Of a stretch of 41,776 bases of DNA, positions 12,285 through 24,810 are shown piece by piece. Source of the stretch: Smittium culicis (lineage: Eukaryota; Kickxellomycota; Harpellomycetes; Harpellales; Legeriomycetaceae). The notes beneath the pieces are model-generated. The model saw only the letters and a program-made list of their open reading frames with translations. It had not been told where the DNA came from and did no database searches. The number at the start of each line of letters is the position of its first letter. Position 1 is the stretch's first letter. Made by a program: the position numbers and the translations under genes. Location of the stretch: contig LSSN01003016.1 in NCBI GenBank assembly GCA_001970855.1, forward strand, positions 1 through 41,776, given 5' to 3'.

Positions 12285-15200
12285 AGCCTAAAAATAAACC
12301 TAATAAATACTACAAAGGTAATAAAATATTATCAAAATTTAAATCCACTTTATTTTGATAGCATAAAAATTATAAACGAATATAAAAATTTAGTCTAATA
12401 TATAAATATTATTAATAGCTGAAATATTGACTTGAAATGGAAAGAAAATTTTTATTATGCAATTTTATACTTATCTTTCATCATTTCTTTAATTTAGTTT
12501 CTTTCAGAGAATTAAAATGAATCATAATCACATGTTACGTTATTCATATCTCTTTCTATTCCGAAAATTCTCTAAACACATCAAAGTAGAAAATTAAAAA
12601 TGTATAATATATTATCACGCATATGATAATTATCATAATTTTAATACATTAAAAATCTCTTAAATACTTTCTTGCACTCAAAAATGTATATTTTACATAC
12701 TAAAATAATTTGATTCGTTATTTTTGGTTTTTTTATAAATAATTTTTTAATAAATAGGATCTTGAAATCTATCCTGAAGAAAACTTGGAATTTATAGAGA
12801 AAAAATGAAATATTTCTCTCATTTTTAGCATTGTACCTACTCTATATATTTAAAATGTTTTTATTGTTTATTATTTCACCTTTATGTATTATAATATTAT
12901 TTATAAATAGTATTATTTATAAATTATGGGTGATTTTTAATAAAGCGAGTTATCTTGCAGCTTATTTAGAAAATGCATTGGAATTATTAATACATGCTTA
13001 TATTTATATACTGATTATCTCCTTTCCTATTTCTGAAAATATTTAGTTTAATACTATCATTCAATTAATAATTTTAATTATTGAAAATTTTGTATATTTT
13101 ATGCTCTTATAATTTGTTTAACACTGTTATTTTTATAATTCTGAAATATATTTATTAAATTAAATATTAATTTCCTGAATTTATTTTTTAACTACCCTAT
13201 TGATTATATTTCTTTTTTATAAAAAACTAACCTATGAATTTCCAGAATCAATATTTGATATTCAGTCATTTTCTTTCGAATGTATATTTAATAAAAATCT
13301 TTATTTTAATTATTCACAATGTTTAATAAATTAATTTAATGTTAATTTTATCATTATAAATTAATAAAATGTACTTAAAATTATTTTCTTAATGCAATAT
13401 TGGGTAAAAGGGAGTATATTAATCTCCGAAAATACTATAAATTGAATATTTTTTAATTATTTTTTTTTCACTAGAAATTTATTTATACGCAATAAAAAGC
13501 ATCAAAAACTAATTACATAAGATAAAAAAAAGTAAAAAAATTTTCACCCTACTCCACTCCGCCTATTATGATTTGGATGGGTATTATTGGTATTTCTGAC
13601 ATTATTTTGAAAAAGTGGATAGAATGTGATATTTTTTTAAAAGAAAGTTTTTTTATTCGATTACATTTAATATATATAAATTTATCAAGATAAAATCGAC
13701 ATGTAGCTTATAGACATGTCAAAGTTCTGAATGATAAATTTTATGTGCAACTCAAATGAGTCCTGATTTTTATTTATTACCACTGTTATTAAATTTTAAA
13801 TTTGTAGTTGGATTTATTTTAAATTTATTTAGACAAAAACTTTTCAATTCGTTTCTTTTAAATCTTATAAAAAATAAAAAGCAGTGTGTAAAAGTTAAAA
13901 TATCAAAAAAAAAAAGGACTTTAAATTAATAATAAATCATAGTTATAGATGGATACCAGTTTGAAGAAATTTTTTTTATAATTAATAAGAAAGTAAAGCT
14001 ATAAATATTAGTAATTTTTTTTAAAAAAAAGGCCATACATTATCATAAAATTTCTGTAAAAAAATTAGTTACGGCATAAAATGTTATCAAGCGAATGTAT
14101 TTTCTTTCTATTTTTAGCTTTAATAAGCGTAAAGATTTAATGCATCTACTTATATTTTCGCTCCTTTTAATTTTTTTTAAGCTTTAATTTATTATGCATT
14201 CGAATAGTTAAAATATATATAAAAGCTATATTTTTATCTACAAAAAAACGACCTCCAACAAAAAAAAAAAAATCAAAGCCAAAAAATTCTTATTAAATTA
14301 TATATACAAATAATCCTAAAAAATTCAACAGATAACTGATTTTAACCAAATGATCCTATTGGATATTCATCATCTAATCAAGTATTAATAATTTTATATA
14401 TTATGATACACCTTATTATCACCAAAAATATATTGCTTGAATACTTTTAAGAGTCAATAAAGATTTATATTATTTCATTAACTTTTTACTTTTACTCAAA
14501 TAGCCCAAATAAAAAAATGATACCTTTTTCCATTTATCATAACCAAAGAAAGCAGTAAAAAAAATATTTACGATTCAACCAAAGGATTCGAAGAGGCTAA
14601 TAGCTTCAAAAAGCGTATTTTTTTTTCTCAGAAAGCTTTTTTTGGAGAAAAAAGCCGCTCAATAAATATAAATTTATTTTTTAAAACATTTGCAAGCGTC
14701 AAAGTTTTATTGTTATATTTTATTCCTTTTCTTTGGTTATTATTTACATTATTCTAGATCAAAGGCATATTTTTTTGTTAGTGTCTTGAATAATCTACTT
14801 TTTTTATGTTTTAATGGGCATAATTAACTTTTACTATAAATTACGTGAATTGGTTTTTAGAATTAATTATTTATTGAATTATTATATTTTAAGAATATTT
14901 TTTCGATCACAATATTGAATATAGCATATTTGGATGATTTATCCTAGTTTTTTTATTTCAATTATCTAAACTCCAGAATATTTTAATATTTTACCTCTAT
15001 TTCATCCCTTATTAATATTAAGATATTATCTAAACTTTTAAGATTTTTTATGCATATAATTTATATCTTAGAAACTTTTCAATTTTATAGGTAATATAAA
15101 ATTCAATTTTGCTGTTATGTTATTCAATGTTTATGAAATATCTTACCCCAATAAATTATTATATCTACTAAATCAATCCAAAGTATGAAAATCTAAATTT

Positions 15201-15580
15201 TGTTAATATAACAAAAATTTGTAAACTTGATTAATTCTGTTAGTAAAAATTGTACAAATTCAAAAAGTTTTAATGAAATATATTGGTATAGGCAATAAAA
15301 AAATCATAAGCTTTTTTTAATAGAATTATCCATGGAAAAAAATACTAGTTTCATAGTTATCTTAGTATCAATATTTTTAATTAAGTGTTATATTCTCAAT
15401 TATATCTAACCTTTAAATATTTCATCTTGTAGGCTATGATTTTTTTGAGTGTGTATTTAACTTTTATAACAATATATTATTAAATTTTTACCTGGTAAAT
15501 TATATATAAATTTACAAACTAATTAATAATTTAATGCTTTTTTTTTGTATAGTTACAGTATTAGAAAGCCAGATTAAAGA

Positions 15581-15590
15581 CCCCCCCCCC
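15581..15590. repeat. C10 homopolymer
   Basis: Ten consecutive C on the plus strand in AT-rich non-coding DNA. Confidence 0.95.
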
Positions 15591-18500
15591 ACTAATTATT
15601 CAATTTATTTGATAGCGTCTGTAGAATTTGTGATATTGAAGATATAACTTTTTAAAAAAAATGCGGTTAAATAAAGAAAAGTTAAAGGTTAGTATTTTGA
15701 ATATTTTAGAATAAAATTAAGGATTAATTTCTATAAAAAATCCACTTAATTACAAATTTTTAGTGTCGATTATTTTTACTTCTAAATTTTCATAATAAGA
15801 AATTTCTATTTTTTCACCGTTAAATAAGTAGAATAAAAATAATTATTTATTTTAAATAGTAAAATTTTAATAATTTTTAGATTTTTATTTAGTAGATTTA
15901 GCGATTTTATTACTCTTTAATTTTTCATACATTCATAAATGTAATATAAAAAAAACTAGTGCCTCTTTCTCATTACAAAAATTTTTCTTGAATTGAAATT
16001 CAAAAAACGAAATCTAAAATGAGAATTTTTTTAAATGTTATTATTACATCCAATTTTGTTTAATATTTAACAAAAGTATTCATGTGCAAATTTCCTCGCT
16101 TTTTTTTCAAAAAAAGGATTTGATTTTTTTTTCACGATTACTGAAGTTTATCTATCAAACTACTATAAAACAGGGCCATACTTTTGCTGATATTAAAATA
16201 TTTATAATTTTTTTATAAATTTATATTTTTCTTCAACCTCCACTATTTTATGGCTGTTTATATAACGCGGAATTCTCATTTCCTAAACATTTTGAATGTT
16301 ATTTCTGATATTAAATTTTTATTTATTCTTTCATACAACCAAATATAAAATATAAATATTTTCTATATAGTTTTTTCTTGTCAATATTACTATGATATTA
16401 TTGCCTGGGTTGATAAAGAAAGCGATTATTCTTTTAATTTTTATCCCTCTTCATTGTCAAAGTATACTTTTAAAACCAAATTATGACAATAAAAGATATT
16501 TTTTAATATTAAAATATGATTCTTCTTATGAATTCACAATAAATCTATAAAGTTCCACATTCAGTTAATATTATTATTTAATATTATACACGATTAATTT
16601 TATATCTTGAGATAGATGGTAGTCTGTGGATAGAGTTATTATAAAAAAATTCAAAGAAATTTACCATTAGATTATTATAATTAATAATTTAAATAAAATA
16701 AACCGAATTAAAAATCTGATTTCATTTCCAGATCTATTATATCGCAAAAGTGATTTTTTCCTAGGTACTTTTATTAGCTTAATTTCAAATCAAATAAACT
16801 AGCAAAAGCTTACCTCAGTTTATTTGGTATAATTCTAGTGCGTTCTGTAATTAATTTTTATTTGAATTAATATAACTTTACTATTATCATCGAGCCTGGA
16901 AAAATTTTTAGTGACTGATATTTGTCATCTTTAATTATTTATTTATTGGCTATATTTATGATGATTCCGTTTTTCACTAAGGGTTTCATCAGTTTTTTGA
17001 GCGTCTAATATATGATTCTTTAAGATATTCGAGGGTTATTTTTATATGAATTCTTATGTATTTATTAATTGATTATGGATTCAATATAGTTTGAAGTTAA
17101 AGTATTATTAAGTATAAATCTTATTAAAATTAAATGTAATTTTTTATCTAAAAAAATATTGAAAAATATAGTACTATGAGAAACTAAAATTTTTGATTTA
17201 TACTTTGTTATAATTGGGCGAATATTTGCTATATTGTAAATTTTAGGAATAAGGAGTTACATTATATGAAATTTACATGTCAGATTATATACTAAGAGAG
17301 TGCTTTTATGTAGACTTACAATTTAATACAATTGATGTTTATTAATATCCAATAAATATAATTTGAATTTTTTCTGGAAAATAATTTATTTAGAATGAAG
17401 TAAATTAATAGAAAAAGTCAAAATTCCTTTCGAGTTCAACCAATAATAATTTCAAATTCACAATTTTCGGACCAATAATTATAAGCTGCAAAAAATTTAT
17501 TTCTTCGTTCTGAATCTCCCATATATTAAACTATTACCCAATAAAAAATATGAATTTTTAGCAAATAATAGTTTTAAAAATTAAATGAATAAATAGTAAA
17601 ATCGAGGAGCCTTTACATTTCAGCAAATATTAGTAATAATTTTATAGCATTCATACCAATATATTAAAGATAAGAACTATTTTATTCTTTGTCAAGAATG
17701 TCGAATTTCTATTTAAAATTTCTACATACCTTGATCAATACTACTTACTCTTTTTTTTCATGGAAAATTTATTTATATGGTTGTTTCTTTACATTTATTA
17801 GGTCGGAGTTTTTACTTTTTTTCAGATGATTTATTTTATTTCACCATATTTTTATTAATTAAATCTGTACTTTTATTATTAGCTGATTGTTTTTTTTTAA
17901 TATACATATATATAAATGTCGTTATATAATAGATAATTTTGATTCTGATTCTGATTTACTTTATTTTATTTTTAAATTTTTACAAAGATAATATTTGTAG
18001 GAAATAAAAGCATATTATAATACGGAGTTATATTTATAGACATTTATATGGCTTTCAAAACTTCTAAATATATTAGCTATTTAAAGTTGAGTTGCTATTT
18101 ACTAAATATTCAATACAGATAGTAAATTTATTTTTTAATATTTTATAAATAGCATCATTCGAAAAATATAAACATAAATTTATAAGTATGATTTATATAA
18201 TTTATTTTAGCTTGTCATTATATTTTGATGCATATCGAATCTTAATTTTAAAAGTGCTATTTATTTCTTCTTTTAATAATAGTAATTATGCAATTATTTT
18301 TATACGACAAATAAGGATTTTTATATTGATAAAAATATTTCTTAGTCTATTAAAATTATGATATACCAGATATATTCATTTAAACAGATAAGCTTTCGAC
18401 CTTATTTTTTGATTCCCAATCCTTTCAGTATCAAGATAACGAAAGATATAAACGAGAAAAAAAATCACACCTAGCTACTACAAGCAAATTTGAAATAGAT

Positions 18501-18661
18501 TAAGTAAATTATTTTTTTTCTAAAAGTACCTAATACACAACTTTGAGGTCAACTACTTCGATTATTAAAAATGGTGTCAAAAAAATGATAATCTCATTCT
18601 ATATATACTTAATTAGATTATATATTTTTACTATTTTATTTAATTGACTTTAAAAGCGATT

Positions 18662-18930
18662 TTAAGAATATATGGATATTATCAAGTAAATTAATTCAAA
18701 AGGATTCATACCACTACATATATCGGTATAACAGGTGATACTTTTAGTCTTATATAGTTCTACCTGACGGGTCCATTTTCGAGTATCGAGTGCCGAAAGC
18801 CTGTTACCAATTGGCCAATAGATGTATGTTTTGTCGTCTACTCGTGAGTTGCCCAATTAAAATTCGAATTTTCAGTCCCGATTCTTGAAATCGGGTTCAT
18901 CATTTCTAGGTTTTGTATATCCCGTCATTA
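18662..18930 (-). pseudogene. Decayed Ty3/Gypsy-type integrase fragment
   Basis: A less AT-rich island whose minus strand reads, in a 64-codon frame (18856-18662), YWPIGNR, then KW, then SGMNPFELIY. This order matches the end of the retroelement integrase core, where the family has YHPQGNG, a conserved Trp, and TGxSPFELIYG. Just upstream, in another frame (about 18930-18845), SRIGTENSNF resembles the SDxGTEFxN segment of the same domain. Frames are broken, spacing is shortened and no flanking reverse transcriptase or LTR is visible. I read it as a truncated, frameshifted relic with no function. The match rests on motif memory and not on an alignment. Confidence 0.42.
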
Positions 18931-19582
18931 AGAATACATTTTTTGTAAGCTTATGTTATTAACTCAATATTTAACAAAAAAGACAATGTTATTAAAAAAA
19001 CTTATTAATTAAAATGTATGTCAGCTTTATGTAATTTAAAGTAATGAGATTTGTATCACGATCTCCAAAATTACTTTCGCTTTTTACTTAATTTCCAGTA
19101 AAAGAAATATAATAATTTTATTCAAAAAAAATATATGAAAACAACAGATAAATTTTCATAACGCTATATTTATCATGCAGCGTATTATAAATGAAAAAAA
19201 TGTGTTTTCTTGGATACCTAATAATTTTCCATAAGATTTTTAACAAATGTTATTGACTCTTTTTTTTTTAATCATTTAAATGTAGAATAAATTGGCATGA
19301 TATCCAATCTAGCACGCCTAACCCTTATTTATAAGCAAAGTTTAAGATTGCTATTTTCTACTTGTAGTTAAAAGTTTTATCTAATCCAAATTAAAAAGCC
19401 AAAGGTATAGAGTATAATATACTATAAATTATAAGGGATGTTACTTATATTTAAATCAGGGTATGTGATTTGAATTTTAATAGCTCAAAAGTAAATTAAA
19501 ACAAATAATCTAATTAGTAGTAAATATGCATCCAAAGTTAACTAGGCAATTCAAGTTGATTTCATGACAGTCAAAAGAAATT
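18931..19582. other. Intergenic region downstream of exportin-T
   Basis: AT-rich, with no open frame worth calling. It should contain the 3' UTR of the minus-strand exportin-T gene; no specific processing signal can be chosen among the many A/T runs. Confidence 0.5.
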
Positions 19583-22500
19583 TTATCTTGCTTTTGCTTG
19601 AGAAATAAATGTCTATAGCATTAGAAAAAAAATTTGGTTAATAAAAGAAAAAAGCTAGTTTAAAAATTGTATTTACCTGGAAAAAGCTCTTAAATCTTCG
19701 TGAATCTAACATAGCTAATCCCTGAACAAAATTGGTAGATGAGTCTTGAGTACAACCTATGCTGGGTAGGAACTCGTAGAGTAAAAATGATAATATTTTG
19801 TTTTCAGAAACAACTTGCTTTTCAAAGTTAGCGGGAATATCAAAGTTGTTTGGAACATAGACTATGGGTCCTGCTTTAAGCTTGTTTGATAAAATGTTAA
19901 TGGAATTTTTTTGGCCTGAAAGAGCAAAACCACGTAAAACACCACAAATTTCATTGACTGTTTGGAAAGATTGTGCATCAAACATATCAAATTCAGCAGA
20001 TGAAGGTATCTGGAAGCAAATTGGAAGAACCTCTTGTTGAATAAAGTTTCTAAAAACCGAGCGAGTTTGGGAAACTATTTGTGAATCATAATCAAGTCTT
20101 ATGCATTCAGCAGACAACTGTCTAAGGGTCTTTTTATCGCTTTTAAAAGATTTATCTACTGCTGATGGATCTTTGCCTGTAGTAAAAGGAAAAGCTTGGT
20201 TACTGTTGTTACTGGCGGTGCTAGGTGCGTTGTACCCTGAGACCAAGGATATATTTCCTAGTTCATAATATCCATGAGTATCAATAAGCCATCCGATTAT
20301 CGTTTTGTGGAAAATACTGAATGAGAGTCTCTGAATGGCTGGGCTTGAGTTATCTACAGCCAGCATCAATATAGTTTTCAAAACAGTAACTAGGTGAGGC
20401 GCATTTCCTATAGTATCAAAATTGAGTTAATCTGTCTGAAATAAAAATTAAATATATAAATATAAATATAAATATAAACTTACCATCTGACAAAAATATA
20501 CAATCCAAATCTGCATTGAATATAGATGTTATCCATGTTAAATATGCTTTTTTCAAATTAGTTGACATTATAGCATCATCAGTTCCGCTAATTGTTGAAT
20601 TTAGTACGCTATATACCTTGTCAATTACTGTAAGCAATAGATCGCTAACAATTTGTGAGATAAAGGGCTTAAAGCGATACATTATTAATCCCAGGAATGT
20701 GAGAAAATCGCTAAGCTCATCTAGCTCGCTTGTAGAAACCAACCCATTTATAAGCCTAGGGAGATATTCTAAAGTCTCTTGCCCTAAAGCTGAGATAAGC
20801 CTGGTGAATACAAATCTAACTCCTTCCCTTATTATTGTATATGAGTTTAGAGCTTCTAAAGCTACGCTACTAATATTCGCAGCCTTCTTTAAATACTCAG
20901 AAAGTATGGGTGATACTTTTGTATCAAATTTTTCTGTTAATAGGCTGGGGTTTGAGTTGACTTTAGCGTCAGGGAAGCCTTGAAATACTGAGCCGATTGC
21001 AGTTAAACAGTGGTGGATCTGCAAAAGAGCGATAGGCTGAGAATTAAAAAATTCAAAGTTTTGGCCCATTAATTGCTGAACTCCTAAAAACAAAGGATCA
21101 AGAACTTTGTTTAGGGAGGATACCCTTTCATTCTCTGGTAGATCCGGATATGAAAGAAGAATTCCACATGCTTCAAAAAGGTATAGCTGAGAGTCAAGTA
21201 AACCGTAGCCATTTAACGATTTTATTCCTCCTTGGATGGTTGAAATAGATACTTGAACTTGGATAGCCAAAAGGGGCTAAAAAAGAATAAAAAGAGTTTT
21301 TTTAGGGATCAATTAAAAAATAAATTAAAATATATTTACCGTGATCGATTTTATGATTTCACTTGTATAAGGGGCGATTTCCTCTGCTCTAGAAAGTCTA
21401 ATGAATCTATAAAGGAAATACCAAATTCTGGTACGAGTGTATAAGTGATGATGATGAATACCTCTATTGTCAAGGAAAGGCGCCAATACCATCGGTATAG
21501 CTTCAGTACGATATTCGAATAGCTGAATTAACCTTACGCATGTTTCGTAGAACATCAAAGATACTAAGGGGTTTACGCAGTTAGAAACTCCAGAAGTAAT
21601 TAGATGTAGGCACAAATTACCAAAATCTGTCAACTCAGATGATTTTTTAGAATTTGTCAGAACCTTATTGTTTGGTGGGTTCTTTGTAGTCCCACTTTTA
21701 GTTTGGTTTATAGAATTAAGCTGATCTTTTGAAAAAATAAGCACTCCTCTGGAGCTAGACTGTTCGATATAGATATGCGTTAAATGTACAGCTAGTTCTG
21801 CCTGAATCCACTTTACTTTAGTTGATCCACCTTGAGAGTTTGCCTCTTCGCTACTGGATAACAAACCGACTTTTTGAATGTTGTCGAAAATCTGTCGTAT
21901 GACGCCTGTAATATACTCCTCGTACTCTTTTGGAACTAAAAAGTAAATTGCATCCAAAAATTGTCTAAGAGTATGCCTAATATTAGCAAACATTGAGTCT
22001 TCATCATCCTCATCGCGTGACTGATCTGTAAAATCAGGTGTTGCTCTAATATTGTCTGAGAGCTCATAATCTTCGTCATATTGTAGCTTAACAACTACGA
22101 CTTGAAGGAGTTGACCTAAGAATTGAATTTTTTCTTGAGAGAGCTGAACTCCGCTTTTATTTTGCTTTTTGAATAATAATAGAATTTCTCCAATAACGCC
22201 GAAAACTGAAGAGCTGATAGAGTTTTCTTTATTTGACAAAAAATTTAACGACATTGGCATAAGTTGTTCAATAAAATTATAAGATTTATCTTTAAGCTGT
22301 AATTCAGAGTCACTCGATTCAAGCCAAATAGACTTAAGTTCAATTCCAATGATGTTGATCAATTTAGCTACTTCTTCAACAAAGCTATCGCCAGAAATAT
22401 CTAGTTGCGATAGAACATTAGTAACGTTTAAAAATTCAATAAGTGACATTTTCTCGTTTGGAAGCATCCCCTTTCGAATTATGGACCCCAAACATTTAGC

Positions 22501-23720
22501 AACATCATCACGTAGAGAAGGGTGTCTTAAATACGCAAACATGCTATTGACAAATGTGGCGTTGACAATTAGCTTAATGTCGATCCATGCTATAAATGCA
22601 AAAAAAAAAAAAAAATTGGTTAATAATCTATTAATATTAGTGGTAATAAGAAAATGCATCAGATATCTATGTAAAATCGCAATTACATATATAGACGGAT
22701 ATGACTTGGAAGGCTTGTCTTATCAAAGATTCTGGGTTCTTTTGATATAGTAGAATGTTGAACCACCACTGTGCCAAAAGTAATACACCACCTTCTCTCA
22801 TTGAATCTTTCTATTTTTTGATAAATAAAAAAACATGAAAAAAGCCAAACAGAAAAAGGTATAACAAATAGCAAAGAAGTATAAATAAAGAACTAATTCG
22901 GCTTACCACAAATGTGTTTCTATCATTTTCGCTTTTTCCTCTTGGTACTATTGGGTTGACCATTTCTTCATCTATTGCGAGTAGGATCTTCATAAAGAAA
23001 TCTGACATGTTATAATTGGCAAGAGAAAATTTCGAATCAAGGTATGAATTAGGATCAGCTGAGTTCGGTATATCAAGGGCAGAATTAAATTCAATTCCTG
23101 TTAAAAGTAACATGTCCTGGAAAAACGTTGGCCACTTGCTGGGAAAAGTGGCAAGGAATAGGAGTGAGACACAGTGAGCCAATTTGTTTATAATGACTAT
23201 TGGGAAAATGAAATCAATTTTAGTTACTATTAAATCATTAAAAAGGCGGGGAAGTTACATGATGGTTCGGTTTTATATATTTGGGTACTATATACTTGGG
23301 ATATATAGTTTGCTAAGTCCTGCTTGATTATTAAGAGACTTGGATCGTTTTCGACTAGAAAGCTTTTTTGGATTGCACTTTCAATAACTTGTAAAGAGAA
23401 TAGTCTCGCCTCCTGAGAACTAAATTAGAATATGAGTGTTATAAAAAAAAAACTTTTGAAATAGAGTTAAAATAAATTATAAATGAGATTAAGGAAATAC
23501 CATGGTGGATTATTAGTGAATAGAGCCAAACATTCTTTAAATCCGTTTTCAGAATTTTTTATCTGCTCGCAAAAGTCTATAGCCTATACAAATCAAGAGA
23601 ATCCAGAATTATAATAAACGTAAAAGGTATTTATGGAAAATATGTAAATACCTGTTTTTTTAATTGTTGATTAGTAGTAGGGTCTAATGCACATCTGACA
23701 GCCTCTGCGATTTGCTCCAT
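19583..23720 (-). CDS. XPOT: Exportin-T, tRNA export karyopherin (nine exons)
   Basis: Homolog of XPOT/Los1, the RanGTP-dependent importin-beta-family receptor that carries mature tRNA out of the nucleus. Exons: 23720-23652, 23583-23501, 23419-23259, 23196-22907, 22810-22687, 22589-21340, 21276-20484, 20407-19677, 19612-19583. All phases agree and give 1176 residues, somewhat longer than yeast Los1 or human XPOT (about 960-1100). Diagnostic segments are the start MEQIAEAVRCALDP; FPSKWPTFF (122-130); LLAIDEEMV and RNTFVKDSMREGG (about 177-211); and VYISWIDIKLIVN across the exon 5/6 junction. They follow the exportin-1-like N-terminal domain, and the rest is helical repeat. An acidic loop (DQSRDEDDEDS) precedes one helix pair in exon 6. 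Introns are 62-97 nt. Exon 9 encodes only the last nine residues and the stop. Splice sites are predicted by eye. Confidence 0.92.
20451..20479. repeat. Hexanucleotide microsatellite in exportin-T intron 7
   Basis: About four tandem copies of ATAAAT next to the 5' splice site of the intron at 20408-20483. Length variation here would not alter the protein. Confidence 0.8.
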
Positions 23721-24613
23721 ATTATATCAAAGAGTAAGTCTTATTTTTAATTTTTTAATTTTCTTAATATATAATTAATATTTAGTTTAAAAACACTTTA
23801 TTTGGATTTTTTTTTGAGTAATTGAGGGCTAGTAACTGAATCTATCTATTATATGATTCGTGATTCCTAAATTATGTATTCTATAAGGCGATGTGAGATT
23901 TATGAGGGTAAGGGAATTATTGAAGCACTAGATCAAACCCACTTACAGAATGTATTGAGGTTAATTAAGAAATGGTAGTGAAGATTTTGTGTAAGGAATA
24001 AACTAACAGAGCCTTTGATGTCAATTAGGAAAGAAATAAAAGGGTTTGCGTTTTACTCCGGAATTAGAAGCCTCTATATTTTGATTTAATTATTGAACCT
24101 AATATTTGGAAAGCTCTATGCTAATTCAAATTAGAGATATCATTGGCCTAAATCATAAAAATATTTTTCTGGAATGAATCTACGCTTTATTCGCTGGAGC
24201 TGCCATTTGGTTGTTTACCATTAGATTCACAATCGATACAGAAAAAAAAAAAGTAAAAAAACTTTTTTTCCTCATACTTTGTGCTGTTATCTAGTAATAA
24301 CGCTCCAAGTAGAAAGCTCCTTATTTAAACCGAAGCGAGATTGGGTAAATTATCTTCAGCTTAAAATAAGATAGCAGACGTTTTATGCAATTTTACTATA
24401 CCATTCGCACAACACAATCATCATTCGATTTTTAATCTTTTTAAGTTCCAAATCAGCAGGCACCCTAACTTGCTAATAATATTTCTTATTAAAAAATATC
24501 GGTAAGGTTAGTATATGTGAAAAATTAAAAAATATATCATAAAATTCAGCTTCTAATGATAATATCTTTTTACTCCTTGTGAAAATATCACTAACATAGT
24601 TTAGTCTATTATT
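23721..24613. other. Upstream region of exportin-T
   Basis: No gene is seen. It must hold the exportin-T promoter and 5' UTR (minus strand); no individual element can be singled out with confidence. Composition falls from gene-like to desert-like across the interval. Confidence 0.5.
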
Positions 24614-24810
24614 TGAATCCTTTCAGGGGCGACACCATTAAAAAAATAGTTTTGAAAATTAAAATATGATTTTAACACAAATTATTTATTTTATGAATCG
24701 TTTTAGACTACCGATTAAATGTACACCTATTCACATAATAATAATCACTTCAGGCTTTGAAATCTTATTTCTGTAGCTCAAAAATGACATACTGCACTTT
24801 TAAGGATTAA
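24614..24810 (-). mobile_element. TTAA-type MITE, copy 3 (degenerate)
   Basis: The 189-bp body (24618-24806) lies between TGAA (a decayed TTAA) and TTAA. The left end TCCTTTCAGGGGCGACACC matches the B-end of the other copies. The right end, read on the minus strand, keeps TTTTTGAGCTACAGAAAT, the conserved subterminal motif of the A-end. Its ends are more mutated than in copies 1 and 2, so it is an older insertion. It has no coding capacity. Confidence 0.7.

Larger units (their letters stand above)
10381..18661. other. AT-rich gene desert, part 2
   Basis: About 8 kb without a supportable gene. The longest open frame (12831-13046 plus) is almost all Ile, Leu, Tyr and Phe and is read as chance. 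The stretch holds a near-perfect 25-base palindrome at 12260-12284 and a C10 run at 15581-15590. No tRNA-like or other RNA gene was seen. Confidence 0.7.

Noticed and set aside
12831..13046. 71-codon hydrophobic plus-strand frame in the desert
   Set aside because: Ile/Leu/Tyr/Phe-rich, as expected from translating random AT-rich DNA; no start context or homology.
13150..13200. Possible fifth MITE end (TTTTTTAACTACC)
   Set aside because: No CCCTTTC-type terminus or matching second end about 190 bp away; similar strings arise by chance in AT-rich DNA.
20516..20983. 155-codon plus-strand frame
   Set aside because: Antisense shadow of exportin-T exon 7, whose minus-strand reading is clearly homologous to the family.
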